64,000 bases of DNA, from the NCBI GenBank assembly GCA_043554545.1, contig CP121337.1, forward strand, positions 2,294,001 to 2,358,000. Reading direction: 5' to 3'. This document shows positions 8,848 through 18,639 of this stretch, piece after piece; the stretch's first letter is position 1, and each line of letters opens with the position of its first letter. Made by a program: the position numbers and the translations under genes. This DNA comes from UBA7330 sp043554545 (lineage in GTDB: Bacteria > Bacteroidota > Bacteroidia > Cytophagales > Cyclobacteriaceae). The notes under the pieces were generated by a model. The model worked only from the letters and a program-made list of their open reading frames with translations, was not told where the DNA came from and made no database searches.

Positions 8848-9822
8848 ATGTTCACCTTACCTTTCAAAGTAACCCCCTCTCCTGTTAAGATAACCATTAG
8901 TGATCAAATGGTATTAATGGGTTCATGCTTTACCGGTAACATTGGCGAAAAACTCATCAATCATAAATTCCAGGTACTATCAAACCCTTTTGGAGTAATC
9001 TATAACCCAATTTCGATTTTCAAATTGCTCAAGCAAGCAAGCAATGAGGAGATTGATACTGAAAACGTCACCAAAAGAGATGAAATCTACTACCACTGGG
9101 ATATGCACTCCGCTGTATCCGCTGATAGTCGTCACGGATTGATAGATCTCCTCAAGGCAAAGCAATCACAAATGAAGGAGTCCCTGTTAAGCGCACAGGT
9201 TCTGGTAATTACGCCCGGCACGAGCTTTGTGTATCACACAAAAGAACAACAAAAGTTGGTCGCAAATTGCCATAAGATCCCGCAAAAATCATTTATTAAA
9301 TCACTACTTACGGTAGCTGAGATTAAGCAAGCCTATCAGGATATGATTACTGTCATCAGGGCTCTAAACCCAGCTATTAAAGTAATTTTTACGGTAAGTC
9401 CGGTCAGGCATATCAAGGATGGACTCATAGAAAACAACCACAGTAAAGCCATACTCATCCAGGCCATACAGGAAATCATACGGGATGATCAGCAATCCAG
9501 CTATTTCCCGGCTTATGAAATGGTCATAGATGTATTGCGGGACCATCGGTTTTATAAAGAAGACATGGTTCACCCCAACCAGCAGGCCATTGACTATATC
9601 TGGAAACAATTCATCGCTACCTACATGGATCATGAAACGCTAAAATTCATCGACGAATGGGAAAATATTTTAAAAGCAATCAATCATCGTCCTTTTAACC
9701 CCGGTAGCGCAGCACACCAGGCTTTTCTACTAAAAACCATTGATCAAGTTGAGAAAATTAAGAAAAAAGCCGATGTTACCAATGAACTTGAACGGCTCAA
9801 GTCAGGTTTATTAAAAGTGTGA
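8848..9822 (+). CDS. GSCFA domain protein
   Basis: 324 residues. The name-giving motif is present as GSCFTGNIGEKL near residues 27-38, followed by PFGVIYNPISI, then FTVSPVRHIKDG and EDMVHPNQQAIDYIW. The GS start, the central SPVRH and the late D..HPN triad resemble the SGNH-hydrolase/GDSL fold, so it is probably an esterase or acyl-transfer enzyme acting on an unknown substrate. There is no signal peptide. The TGA stop overlaps the GTG start of the DUF255 gene, so the two are translationally coupled and may work in one pathway. Confidence 0.85.
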   Translation: MFTLPFKVTPSPVKITISDQMVLMGSCFTGNIGEKLINHKFQVLSNPFGVIYNPISIFKLLKQASNEEIDTENVTKRDEIYYHWDMHSAVSADSRHGLIDLLKAKQSQMKESLLSAQVLVITPGTSFVYHTKEQQKLVANCHKIPQKSFIKSLLTVAEIKQAYQDMITVIRALNPAIKVIFTVSPVRHIKDGLIENNHSKAILIQAIQEIIRDDQQSSYFPAYEMVIDVLRDHRFYKEDMVHPNQQAIDYIWKQFIATYMDHETLKFIDEWENILKAINHRPFNPGSAAHQAFLLKTIDQVEKIKKKADVTNELERLKSGLLKV

Positions 9823-11897
9823 ACAAAGTCCTTTTCATAACACTCCTTTTAACCTTAAGTTGTAGACCACCTATGAATAATGAAAGCGCTCAGCATACCA
9901 ACCACCTCATCAATGAAACAAGTCCCTACTTATTGCAACATGCGCATAATCCGGTAGATTGGTATCCATGGGGAGAAGAAGCACTTTCTAAGGCAAAAGC
10001 GGAAAACAAACCTATCCTGCTAAGTATTGGCTATTCGTCTTGTCACTGGTGTCATGTAATGGCACACGAGTCATTCGAGAATGACACCATTGCTGCAATG
10101 ATGAATGAGCACTTCGTCAATATCAAGCTGGACCGTGAAGAGCGACCCGATATTGATCAGATCTATATGGATGCCGTACAGGCCATGGGGCTTAATGGCG
10201 GATGGCCACTTAACGTATTCCTCTTCCCGGATCAAAAACCTTTTTATGGAGGCACCTATTTCCCTCCTCAAAACTGGAAAAAGCTCCTTGAATCTGTTTC
10301 ACAGGCCTATATAAACAACAATGACGAACTGTATAAATCAGCATTAAACTTTACTAAAACACTCAATGAACGAGAGTCTGGAGCACTTGGATTAGACAAA
10401 AAAGCTGAAAATATAGCCATAGATCAACTATTTAGTGCTTATAAAAAATTAGAATCAAGATTTGATTCCGTATGGGGAGGAGTCAATAAATCACCAAAAT
10501 TCCCCATGCCATCAGTCTGGCAGTTCGTACTTCACTATTACTATTATAGTCAGGATGAAACTGCGTTAAATCATTTGACATACACACTGGATAAGATCGC
10601 CATGGGCGGTATTTATGATCAAATCGGTGGCGGCTTTTCCAGATACGCTGTAGATGGAGAATGGCACGTTCCTCATTTTGAAAAAATGCTTTACGATAAC
10701 GGTCAATTGCTAAGTCTGTATGCCAATGCATATAAACTATCAAAAGACGATTATTACTTCCAAATCATGGAAGAGACTGCACAATGGCTAAAACGTGAGA
10801 TGATGTCTGAAGCAGGCGGGTTTTATGCGGGTCTGGATGCTGATAGTGAGGGTGAAGAAGGTAAGTTTTATGTCTGGACACAAGAAGAAATTAAAGCGAT
10901 TGGCGGAAGTGAATGGGAAAACATCTCCGCTTTTTATGATGTTCAGAAATCTGGAAACTGGGAAGGTAAAAACGTACTTCGTACGCTAAAGCGTATAGAG
11001 GTGTTTTGTAATGAAAAAAGCTTAGACCTGGAAAGTTTCAAAGAAACCATTAAGGAATTTAAGCAAAGGACTTTAAAAGAAAGAGAAAAACGAATCAGGC
11101 CAGGGCTTGATAACAAAATAATTGCTGGTTGGAATGGACTGATGCTTACGGGTCTGTTAGATGCTTATCAAAGCACCGAAGCACCACTTTTTGCAGAGCT
11201 AGCCAAAATGAATGCTGACTTTCTAGTTAATCAAATGATTAATGAAAATGGCTCACTTAAACGAACACATGGGTCAGACATTAACGGATTTTTGGAAGAT
11301 TATAGCGCTGTCATTCAATCCTTCATCAAGTATTACGAAACCTTTTATGATGAATCATATTTGGCTACGGCAAGAAGCCTGACTGATTTTGCCATTAGTG
11401 CATTTTATGATGAAGAGGAGCAATTGTTTTTCTTCACCAGTGATCAATCTGAAGCGTTAATCGTTCGCAAGAAAGAAATCTTTGATAATGTGATCCCTTC
11501 TTCTAATTCCATGATGGCTGAAAACCTATGGAAGCTGGCTACCATTTATGATGACCGCACATATAAAGAGCACTCAGCTGCTATGGTCAGCCAGGTAAGC
11601 CATCTGCTTGAAACTGAGCCTGAGTACCTATCCAATTGGAATTGCCTCGCCCTCAACAAACTTGGTCAAAATGCCGAAGTCGTAATTCTGGGTAAGCAAT
11701 TTGATCAAAGTGCAAACGCCATCAATAGGCATTTCATACCCGACATGACACTCATGGCATCAGCCGCGAGTAAACTACCGCTCTTTGAGTACAAAACAAC
11801 TTCAGAAAATGAAACAACCATTTATGTATGCTATGATAAGGTCTGTAAAAAGCCTTTAACAAAATCAGCGGCTGCTGTTGAATTGTTGTTGAAATAA
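9819..11897 (+). CDS. Thioredoxin-domain (DUF255/YyaL/SSP411) lipoprotein
   Basis: 692 residues, starting at a GTG inside the stop of the preceding gene. The first 15 residues (MNKVLFITLLLTLSC) look like a lipoprotein signal with a lipobox Cys, which is unusual because most DUF255 proteins are cytoplasmic. Next comes the thioredoxin-like DUF255 domain with HNPVDWYPWGEEAL and SIGYSSCHWCHVMAHESFEN (CHWC active-site pair), LDREERPDIDQIYM and GGWPLNVFLFPD. It is followed by an alpha/alpha-barrel glycoside-hydrolase-like region (GGIYDQIGGGFSRYAVDGEWHVPHFEKMLYDN; LDADSEGEEGKFYVW; WNGLM). The length matches the family. Proposed roles include redox or sugar-related reactions; no substrate is known. 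Confidence 0.9.
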   Translation: MNKVLFITLLLTLSCRPPMNNESAQHTNHLINETSPYLLQHAHNPVDWYPWGEEALSKAKAENKPILLSIGYSSCHWCHVMAHESFENDTIAAMMNEHFVNIKLDREERPDIDQIYMDAVQAMGLNGGWPLNVFLFPDQKPFYGGTYFPPQNWKKLLESVSQAYINNNDELYKSALNFTKTLNERESGALGLDKKAENIAIDQLFSAYKKLESRFDSVWGGVNKSPKFPMPSVWQFVLHYYYYSQDETALNHLTYTLDKIAMGGIYDQIGGGFSRYAVDGEWHVPHFEKMLYDNGQLLSLYANAYKLSKDDYYFQIMEETAQWLKREMMSEAGGFYAGLDADSEGEEGKFYVWTQEEIKAIGGSEWENISAFYDVQKSGNWEGKNVLRTLKRIEVFCNEKSLDLESFKETIKEFKQRTLKEREKRIRPGLDNKIIAGWNGLMLTGLLDAYQSTEAPLFAELAKMNADFLVNQMINENGSLKRTHGSDINGFLEDYSAVIQSFIKYYETFYDESYLATARSLTDFAISAFYDEEEQLFFFTSDQSEALIVRKKEIFDNVIPSSNSMMAENLWKLATIYDDRTYKEHSAAMVSQVSHLLETEPEYLSNWNCLALNKLGQNAEVVILGKQFDQSANAINRHFIPDMTLMASAASKLPLFEYKTTSENETTIYVCYDKVCKKPLTKSAAAVELLLK

Positions 11898-12071
11898 AGA
11901 TCTGACTATTTCTGTTTTGAAAACCAAACATCAGTAATTTGTATTGATGCATGGACTGTACCAAATTTGTCTGATTGTATAGGGTTATCTAATGATTACT
12001 AAAGCATCAGTCAGTAATCAATCTAAGTTTTTTTGTCAACAGGACAAGCTTCTATATAACTTCGTTGTAAC

Positions 12072-14537
12072 GTGATTTTTGCAGAAGTTATATTGCCCAT
12101 TCCCCTCCACAGGACTTTTACCTATGCTGTTCCTGAAAACCTCCAAAAAGAGATACAGATTGGGTCGCGTGTCATTGTATTGTTTGGAAATAAAAAGGTT
12201 TTTACGGGTATCATTCATTTCACTCATGAAAAGAAACCTACTTCTTTTGAGCCAAAGGAAATTCTATACCTGCTGGATACTGAGCCTGCAATCACCAAAA
12301 CTCAGCTGGCCTTTTTCGAATGGATCAGTAAATATTACATGTGTGCCTTAGGAGATGTAATTCAAGCTGCATTACCTGCTGGATTGAAAATTTCCAGCGA
12401 ATCCTACCTGTCTTTGCATGCAGATTTTGATCCCGACGATGTAGCGCTTACAGAAAAAGAAGAAATCATTGTTAATCATCTGGCTTCAGGTGACTTAAAA
12501 ATCCAGGACGTAGGTAAACTACTGGGTATTCAATCTCCTCATCATCATGTGAAGAAACTGGCCAATAAGCAGGTTGTTCAACTTTTCGAACAGATAAATG
12601 ACAAGTACACGGCTAAAAAGGAAAAAAGGATCAGGCTCTCCCCTGGCCTGTTAACTGAGGATAAATTAGATGAGGTTGCCAATTCTCTGGAATCCAAAGT
12701 AAAACAGCATGAAGTACTATTGGCTTACCTAAGACTTACAGATATACTGGATAACCCAGCTAAAAATGGTGAAGGTATTACAAGACAAGCACTATTAAGC
12801 GAAGGCGTAAGTGTATCCAGCCTTCAGACATTAATCAAGAATGGCATCTTTGAAGCGTGGGATCAAAAAGTATCCCGTATTGATTTACAAGATACTACTC
12901 AGAATACCAGTAGCCCAACATTATCAGCCATTCAGGAAGCGGCCAAGGCTGATATTTTAAATCAGTTTCAACATCATCACACCGTATTACTCAAAGGAGT
13001 TACCGGCAGTGGTAAAACTGAGGTCTATATTTCCCTAATTCAGGAGATTATTGAATCAGGAGGCACTGTGCTTTATTTACTTCCTGAAATAGCACTTACG
13101 ACCCAGATCATTAAAAGACTCGCAGCTGTATTTGGGAATGACTTTGGCATTTATCACTCAAAATATTCCGATAATGAACGCGTAGAGATTTATGAAAATG
13201 TACTTCAAAAAAAATACTCACTTGTTGTTGGAGTCAGGAGTGCTGTTTTTCTACCCTTTTCAAATCTCTCTTTGGTAATTGTTGATGAAGAACATGAAAA
13301 CTCATACAAACAATACGATCCAGCTCCACGATATCATGCCAGGGACGCTGCGATTTACCTGGCAAGTATTTTCAATGGAAAAACACTGCTTGGAACAGCT
13401 ACACCTTCCGTAGAAACCTATCACAATGCGACATCCGGTAAATATGGATTAGTTAATCTAGACCAGAGGTATGCCAATGTAAGTCTTCCTACTGTGGAGA
13501 TCGTAGACATGCTACGTGAGAAAAGCAAGAAAACACTAAAAGGCAATTTCTCTTCTGTGTTGTTCCATAAGATCGAAGAAGAACTGTCAGCCAGGAAGCA
13601 AATCATTATCTTTCAAAACAGGAGAGGCTATGCTCCTTTCCTCACCTGTGAAAATTGCGGACATATCCCGAAGTGCCCCAACTGCGATGTGAGTTTGACT
13701 TATCACGCCCATAAAAACTTTATCATGTGTCATTACTGTGGATATCGTGCAGAAACACCGCATGAGTGTCCAGATTGTCTTTCTAGTGAGATTAAATCCA
13801 TCAGCTATGGCACAGAAAAGTTAGAGGAGGAACTAAACATCCTGTTTCCTGCTGCAAACATCAGCCGTATGGATCTGGACTCTACACGAAGTAAGCATAG
13901 TTATGAAAGAATCATTTCCTCTTTTGAGTCCGGGGAAATTGATATCCTGATTGGCACACAGATGGTTGCTAAAGGGCTGGACTTTGATCATGTAACGCTG
14001 GTCGGTATTTTTGATACGGACCGTATGATCCATTTTCCAGATTTCAGGTCACATGAAAGGGCTTTTCAATTGATGTATCAGGTGAGTGGTCGTGCAGGAA
14101 GGAAAAAAGATCCTGGCCTGGTTATCATTCAAACCAATAATCCAGAACAGAAAATCCTGGAAAGAGTAAAAAACCACGACTATCTGGCCTTCTATCACAG
14201 GGAGTTAGGTGAACGGGAAGCATTTAACTACCCTCCATTTTGTAGGATCATAAAGATTATTGTAAAACATAAAGATAAAAACATAAGCTTTCAGGCCGCA
14301 CTGTTTCTGGTAAATGAAATCACACGAACACTTGGTAATTCAAGAGTAAACGGACCGGTGGAGCCGATAATTGGGAGAATTAGAAATCAATATCTTTTTG
14401 AGATTACAATAAAATTGGAAAAACAAGGACTAAAATTAGCTGTGATCAAAGATTTCCTCCTTAATTCGCGTAATATGTTGCAAAGTCAACGTTCCTATAA
14501 AAGTGTGAGAGTTATTTTTGATGTTGATCCGGTTTAA
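12072..14537 (+). CDS. priA: Primosomal replication protein N' (PriA helicase)
   Basis: 821 residues from a GTG start. PriA recognises stalled forks and D-loops and reloads the replicative helicase. The N-terminal 3'-DNA-binding domain (VILPIPLHRTFTYAVPENL...GSRVIVLFGNKKVFTG) is followed by the helicase core: Walker A GVTGSGKTEVY near residue 316, Walker B VDEEHENSYKQ, and motifs GTATPS and GTQMVAKGLDFDHVTLVGI. Eight zinc-binding cysteines lie between (CENCGHIPKCPNC, CHYCG, CPDC). All hallmark residues are intact. It stands behind a 174-base gap from the DUF255 gene, and a lipoprotein gene follows after three bases. Confidence 0.96.
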   Translation: MIFAEVILPIPLHRTFTYAVPENLQKEIQIGSRVIVLFGNKKVFTGIIHFTHEKKPTSFEPKEILYLLDTEPAITKTQLAFFEWISKYYMCALGDVIQAALPAGLKISSESYLSLHADFDPDDVALTEKEEIIVNHLASGDLKIQDVGKLLGIQSPHHHVKKLANKQVVQLFEQINDKYTAKKEKRIRLSPGLLTEDKLDEVANSLESKVKQHEVLLAYLRLTDILDNPAKNGEGITRQALLSEGVSVSSLQTLIKNGIFEAWDQKVSRIDLQDTTQNTSSPTLSAIQEAAKADILNQFQHHHTVLLKGVTGSGKTEVYISLIQEIIESGGTVLYLLPEIALTTQIIKRLAAVFGNDFGIYHSKYSDNERVEIYENVLQKKYSLVVGVRSAVFLPFSNLSLVIVDEEHENSYKQYDPAPRYHARDAAIYLASIFNGKTLLGTATPSVETYHNATSGKYGLVNLDQRYANVSLPTVEIVDMLREKSKKTLKGNFSSVLFHKIEEELSARKQIIIFQNRRGYAPFLTCENCGHIPKCPNCDVSLTYHAHKNFIMCHYCGYRAETPHECPDCLSSEIKSISYGTEKLEEELNILFPAANISRMDLDSTRSKHSYERIISSFESGEIDILIGTQMVAKGLDFDHVTLVGIFDTDRMIHFPDFRSHERAFQLMYQVSGRAGRKKDPGLVIIQTNNPEQKILERVKNHDYLAFYHRELGEREAFNYPPFCRIIKIIVKHKDKNISFQAALFLVNEITRTLGNSRVNGPVEPIIGRIRNQYLFEITIKLEKQGLKLAVIKDFLLNSRNMLQSQRSYKSVRVIFDVDPV

Positions 14538-14540
14538 ACT

Positions 14541-15272
14541 ATGAAGGGATTATCTGTCATCCTGGTATTTTGGTTACTCATTGCAACTTCCTGCGATCCT
14601 TGTGATAACTGTGGAGAACCCCTCCTTTTTGAGCCTACAGTGGCTTTGGTCTTTATCAATAAGGATACACTGGGAAAAATTAACATAACGCTGGAAAATG
14701 TATCGGATTCGCTAGATAAAACTGAAGCAAGTGAAGGAGTAGCATCAAATGAATTAGATTCCTTGGAAAACCGATTAATCATTGTCAATGACTCAATAGA
14801 CAATGGAAATAGTTCGTATGAAGAAGAACGAACAACATTGGAAGACCTGATCGTTACCTACTTAGATTCCACAAATTATTACGCTGAATTGATCACTAAA
14901 ATCGATTCAGTTGCTGATTATTTAACAACAAAAAGAAGTGAGGTTTTGAAAGGATTTTTAAGGGTGGATACCCTTTATATCAATGAGCAATATCTAACCT
15001 ATTCAGATAGTTTTGAAATCTATGATGCACCTTTACTGATGAATGAAGAATCGTTTACGCAATTTGAAGTAATAATTGGAGATTTTAAAGGAGAGATCTC
15101 ATTTGACTACGATTTGGTAGAATTTGTAGATGCGACCAGAGAAATAAAGCTTCGGGCAGTAAATATCACCCCGATGGAAAGCCTCGTGGCATGGGATTCG
15201 GTTGGTGACCCTATTTGCGAGACAGAACAATGTAGAGACCATGAAACGACATTATATCTTTATTTTAATTAG
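14541..15272 (+). CDS. Lipoprotein, probably DUF6452-like, paired with a DUF6048 protein
   Basis: 243 residues with a lipoprotein signal (MKGLSVILVFWLLIATSC). The mature N-terminus CDPCDNCGEPLLFEPTVALVFINKDT is Cys-rich, the middle (about residues 45-130) is predicted coiled coil (SDSLDKTEASEGVASNELDSLENRL), and the C-terminal third is beta-rich and ends CETEQCRDHETTLYLYFN. The beta part with the late Cys-x4-C/HET pattern resembles DUF6452 lipoproteins, which in Bacteroidota sit beside DUF6048 genes exactly as here. The coiled-coil insertion would be unusual. It starts three bases after priA and overlaps the DUF6048 gene by 32 bases. Function unknown; the family call is from memory. Confidence 0.65.
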   Translation: MKGLSVILVFWLLIATSCDPCDNCGEPLLFEPTVALVFINKDTLGKINITLENVSDSLDKTEASEGVASNELDSLENRLIIVNDSIDNGNSSYEEERTTLEDLIVTYLDSTNYYAELITKIDSVADYLTTKRSEVLKGFLRVDTLYINEQYLTYSDSFEIYDAPLLMNEESFTQFEVIIGDFKGEISFDYDLVEFVDATREIKLRAVNITPMESLVAWDSVGDPICETEQCRDHETTLYLYFN

Positions 15273-15930
15273 TCTATGGTCACTTGTTGCTGTTGCTCAG
15301 GAAGCTGACACCAGCAGTATACCCGTTAGACAGAAGTTCATCCGGCCGGCCATATATTTTGACTATGGCAAGGCTATCACCAGACTGATCGGATATGAAG
15401 ATAAAACCGAAGGGGCGGCATCTTTACTTATCCTGGGTCGATATGAATTGATCGGTGAGCTTGGAATGGCAACATTATCTCCTGCAGAATCCTTTACCAA
15501 TGGAAACTATTCAGCCGAGGGCTTTTATTACCGACTGGGAGCTGGATTTCTTAATACGTTTAAGGGTGATTTTGCAATCGGGTTGAGTGCCAGATACGGG
15601 GTCAGTCAATTCAGTGATCAGGGATTTATTGAAATAGTCGGTGAAAGTGGCATTGACAATAGCTATAACAGAAGGTTTGAAAGAAATAACCTGGAGGCCA
15701 GGTGGTGGGAATTAGTATTAACCTCTGAAAAAAAGATTCGTTTCAATAAAGACAACCTACCTGTCTGGTACAATGATATCTTAAGTATAGGTTTTAACCT
15801 GAGATTGCGCTTCCTGGTCACCTACGATCAGTCGTCCCCTATCGATGTATATAGTATTCCGGGTTACGGAAAGTCAATTGATAAAGCAACACCCGTCTTT
15901 AACCTCTTTCTAAAAGCCTATTTGTTTTAG
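15241..15930 (+). CDS. DUF6048 family outer-membrane protein
   Basis: From the ATG at 15241 the product is 229 residues with a good signal peptide (MKRHYIFILISLWSLVAVAQ). An upstream in-frame GTG at 15202 would put 13 extra residues before the signal and is unlikely. The mature part is beta-rich: RPAIYFDYGKAITRLIG, GFYYRLGAGFLNTF, IGLSARYGVSQFSDQGF and ARWWELVLTSEKKI, ending IPGYGKS...VFNLFLKAYLF. This is the pattern of DUF6048, a small porin-like barrel family. The start lies inside the end of the lipoprotein gene, so the pair is translationally linked and probably forms one envelope complex. Role unknown. Confidence 0.75.
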   Translation: MKRHYIFILISLWSLVAVAQEADTSSIPVRQKFIRPAIYFDYGKAITRLIGYEDKTEGAASLLILGRYELIGELGMATLSPAESFTNGNYSAEGFYYRLGAGFLNTFKGDFAIGLSARYGVSQFSDQGFIEIVGESGIDNSYNRRFERNNLEARWWELVLTSEKKIRFNKDNLPVWYNDILSIGFNLRLRFLVTYDQSSPIDVYSIPGYGKSIDKATPVFNLFLKAYLF

Positions 15931-15993
15931 TTCCTATTCACTAATGAAAACTTAATCAAGCTTTAAATGGTTAAGAAAAGTCCTTTTCCCAAA

Positions 15994-16764
15994 TCAGAGG
16001 TCCCAGTCATCATTTAAAATACTGATGGCATGATGGCCTGTCAGATCAAACTGACAAGGAACAATCGAAATGTAATTCTGGCCAATTGCCCACTCATCAT
16101 TATCCTCTCCTTTATCATGATTTACAAAGTTTCCAACCATCCAAAAGTATTTCCTACCAGTCGGATCTACTCTTTGATCAAACTCTTCTTCCCATCTGGC
16201 ATTGGCCTGACGACAAATTTTAATCCCCTTAATCTTCGTATTTTGTTTTGGAGGGATATTTACATTCAAAGCAATCCCCTTAGGCATACCTTTGGACAGC
16301 GCTTCACGTGCAATCTTAAGGATATATTCGTCTGCATGAGACATATCTGCCCGGTGACTATAATCACACAATGAAAAACCAATAGACGAAGTTCCTTCAA
16401 TGGCCGCCTCAATAGCTGCACTCATCGTACCAGAATACAAAACACTAATGGAGGTATTTGATCCATGATTAATGCCGCTCACAACCAGGTCTGGTTTCCT
16501 GTCTTTTAGGATGTGGTGTTTAGCCAGCTTTACACAGTCTGCCGGTGTCCCACTACATTCATAAGCTACAACATCCTCGAAGATCTTATTCTCCGTAAGT
16601 CGAAGCGTATCCCCCACCGTAATCGCATGTCCCATTCCAGATTGAGGGCTATCAGGAGCAACAACGATTACCTCCCCCAGCTGCTTCATCAATGAGACTA
16701 ACTTGGCAATACCTGAAGAGGTGATCCCGTCATCATTAGAGATCAGAATAAGTGGTTTTGACAT
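15994..16764 (-). CDS. surE: 5'/3'-nucleotidase SurE
   Basis: 256 residues. SurE dephosphorylates nucleoside monophosphates and is linked to stationary-phase survival. The metal site is visible: ISNDDGITSSGI (two Asp) at the N-terminus, SPQSGMGHAIT (Ser), and VSGINHGSNTSISVLYSGTMSAAIEA (Asn and the conserved glycines). Length and motifs are normal. It is the last gene of a probable minus-strand operon with a secreted protein gene, ribBA and dnaG, since gaps are short and all genes point the same way. Confidence 0.95.
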   Translation of the reverse strand: MSKPLILISNDDGITSSGIAKLVSLMKQLGEVIVVAPDSPQSGMGHAITVGDTLRLTENKIFEDVVAYECSGTPADCVKLAKHHILKDRKPDLVVSGINHGSNTSISVLYSGTMSAAIEAAIEGTSSIGFSLCDYSHRADMSHADEYILKIAREALSKGMPKGIALNVNIPPKQNTKIKGIKICRQANARWEEEFDQRVDPTGRKYFWMVGNFVNHDKGEDNDEWAIGQNYISIVPCQFDLTGHHAISILNDDWDL

Positions 16765-16785
16765 CTTTTAGGGTAAGGTGTGAAG

Positions 16786-17391
16786 TTATATAGAATTATA
16801 AAAAGCAGTGATTCTAATTAGGTCACGTACTTCATCTGTTTTTAGATTATTCTTCTTGATAAAGGTCTTAACACTACTAGCCTTCCTGACCATTATGGCC
16901 ATCAATTCACTTCTTTTACCTGTATAAGGTTGAATATTTCCCTTTTTATCAAGGAAATAATAGGTTCGTGCCATTGTATCCTGGGTAATATTACCACTCC
17001 AGTAGATAGAAGAATTGGGAACATTCTCCTGAACCAATGCCTCTCTAGCGAGTAGCGAAAGCGGTGCTTCATATAAAACCTCAAACAGGATCGGTATGGT
17101 GTAGTTACTACTGACCTCATAAGGAACCGAATAGAATTGACGATAATTTTTGACTACTTTATCATATATCTCAAAATAAAATAGTTTGTGACTGCTAAAA
17201 GTCCGCACTTTTGATTTGTTGATAATCAACTGCACAATATTGGCCTCCATGTCATACTTAATGAGTCCCTTCAGGGTGTCATCTTCAGTGGTGACCAAAA
17301 AACCATCATGCCAAATTTCTTTTGAGAATTGTGCATGACTAGCCAGCGATGAAATCATGCAAAAGAAAAACAGAATTAATAACCGTTTCAT
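16786..17391 (-). CDS. Secreted protein of unknown function between ribBA and surE
   Basis: 201 residues with a signal peptide (MKRLLILFFFCMISSLASHAQ). The mature part is beta-rich near the start (WHDGFLVTTEDDTLKGLIKYDMEANIVQLI, FSSHKLFYFEIYDKVVKNYRQFYSVPYEV) and becomes helical at the C-terminus (FIKKNNLKTDEVRDLIRITAFYNSI). No catalytic motif is visible. Similar hypothetical exported proteins are common in Bacteroidota. It starts inside the end of ribBA (four-base overlap), so it is co-translated with a riboflavin gene, but nothing links it to riboflavin. Confidence 0.7.
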   Translation of the reverse strand: MKRLLILFFFCMISSLASHAQFSKEIWHDGFLVTTEDDTLKGLIKYDMEANIVQLIINKSKVRTFSSHKLFYFEIYDKVVKNYRQFYSVPYEVSSNYTIPILFEVLYEAPLSLLAREALVQENVPNSSIYWSGNITQDTMARTYYFLDKKGNIQPYTGKRSELMAIMVRKASSVKTFIKKNNLKTDEVRDLIRITAFYNSI

Positions 17392-18611
17392 TTTTTTACT
17401 TTTAAAATGGTATGTCCCATTTTATCACGTTTTGTTTCCAAATATTTAAGGTTGTGTTTATTAGGCACAACTTCTATTGCAACATTATCCACAATTTCCA
17501 GGCCATACCCCATTAATCCAACACGTTTTTTAGGATTATTTGTTATCAATTTTATTTTTCTGACGCCTAATTTTCTTAAAATTTGAGCTCCAACTCCATA
17601 ATCACGTTGATCCATTTGAAAGCCTAGTTTTATGTTTGCTTCCACGGTATCCATTCCTTCCTCCTGAAGCTTATAAGCCTTGAGTTTGTTTAGTAACCCA
17701 ATGCCCCGACCTTCCTGGTTCATATATAAAACCACACCTTTTCCTGCTTCTTCTACCATCGCCATGGCACTATGCAACTGATTACCGCAATCACACCTGT
17801 AAGATCCAAAAATATCTCCTGTAAGGCAGGAGGAGTGTACCCTAACTAAAACTGGCTCATCCTCCGTCCATTCACCCTTAAACAAAGCAATATGGGTATC
17901 CTCTGTATTGGTTTGTTTAAAAGCCGTCAACTTAAACTCCCCATGTTCCGTTGGCATATTTACTGTCACCTCTTCATCCACCAGGCTCTCACTTTTCATT
18001 CGGTAGGAAATAAGGTCCTTAATGGAAACCAAAGGGATTTTAAACTTATCAGCCATTTCTCTAAGGTCTGGCAGTCTGGCCATTGATCCATCTTCCTTCA
18101 AGATTTCCACAAGAACACCGGCAGGATATAGCCCTGATAACCTAGCCAGATCAATAGCCGCTTCGGTATGGCCTGTCCTTCTCAGAACTCCTCCCGGCTT
18201 TGCTTTTAGGGGGAAAATATGTCCGGGACGACCCAGATCTTCCGGCCGGGTCTTTGGATCAACCAATGCCTGTATGGTCTTTGATCTGTCAGCTGCAGAT
18301 ATACCCGTGCTGGTGTCCTCTCTGATCAGGTCAACAGAAACAGTAAAAGGAGTTGCATGTAATGCGGTATTCTTACCTACCATCAATTCAAGTCCCAATT
18401 CTTCACATCGCTCCTCTAATATAGATGCACAAATCAATCCCCTTCCTTCTTTGCTCATGAAGTTGATGATTTCTGGTGTGATCTTCTCTGCGGCACAGAT
18501 AAAATCCCCTTCATTTTCCCGATCCTCATCATCAACAACAATTACAACTTTTCCTACTTTAATCGCAGCAATGGCTTCTTCTATCGTGTCTAACAATCTT
18601 TCCTGATTCAT
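17388..18611 (-). CDS. ribBA: Bifunctional 3,4-dihydroxy-2-butanone-4-phosphate synthase / GTP cyclohydrolase II
   Basis: 407 residues covering two early steps of riboflavin synthesis. The N-terminal RibB domain (about 1-205) has VVVDDEDRENEGDFICAAE, MSKEGRGLICA and RRTGHTEAAIDLARL, the Mg and ribulose-5-phosphate site. The C-terminal RibA domain (about 210-400) has VRVHSSCLTGDIFGSYRCDCG with three zinc-binding Cys, then MNQEGRGIGLLNKLKAY and the guanine-binding TNNPKK. Both active sites appear intact. It sits 28 bases downstream of dnaG and overlaps the secreted protein gene. Confidence 0.96.
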   Translation of the reverse strand: MNQERLLDTIEEAIAAIKVGKVVIVVDDEDRENEGDFICAAEKITPEIINFMSKEGRGLICASILEERCEELGLELMVGKNTALHATPFTVSVDLIREDTSTGISAADRSKTIQALVDPKTRPEDLGRPGHIFPLKAKPGGVLRRTGHTEAAIDLARLSGLYPAGVLVEILKEDGSMARLPDLREMADKFKIPLVSIKDLISYRMKSESLVDEEVTVNMPTEHGEFKLTAFKQTNTEDTHIALFKGEWTEDEPVLVRVHSSCLTGDIFGSYRCDCGNQLHSAMAMVEEAGKGVVLYMNQEGRGIGLLNKLKAYKLQEEGMDTVEANIKLGFQMDQRDYGVGAQILRKLGVRKIKLITNNPKKRVGLMGYGLEIVDNVAIEVVPNKHNLKYLETKRDKMGHTILKVKK

Positions 18612-18639
18612 TCTTTACATTTATACCTATCTATACAAA

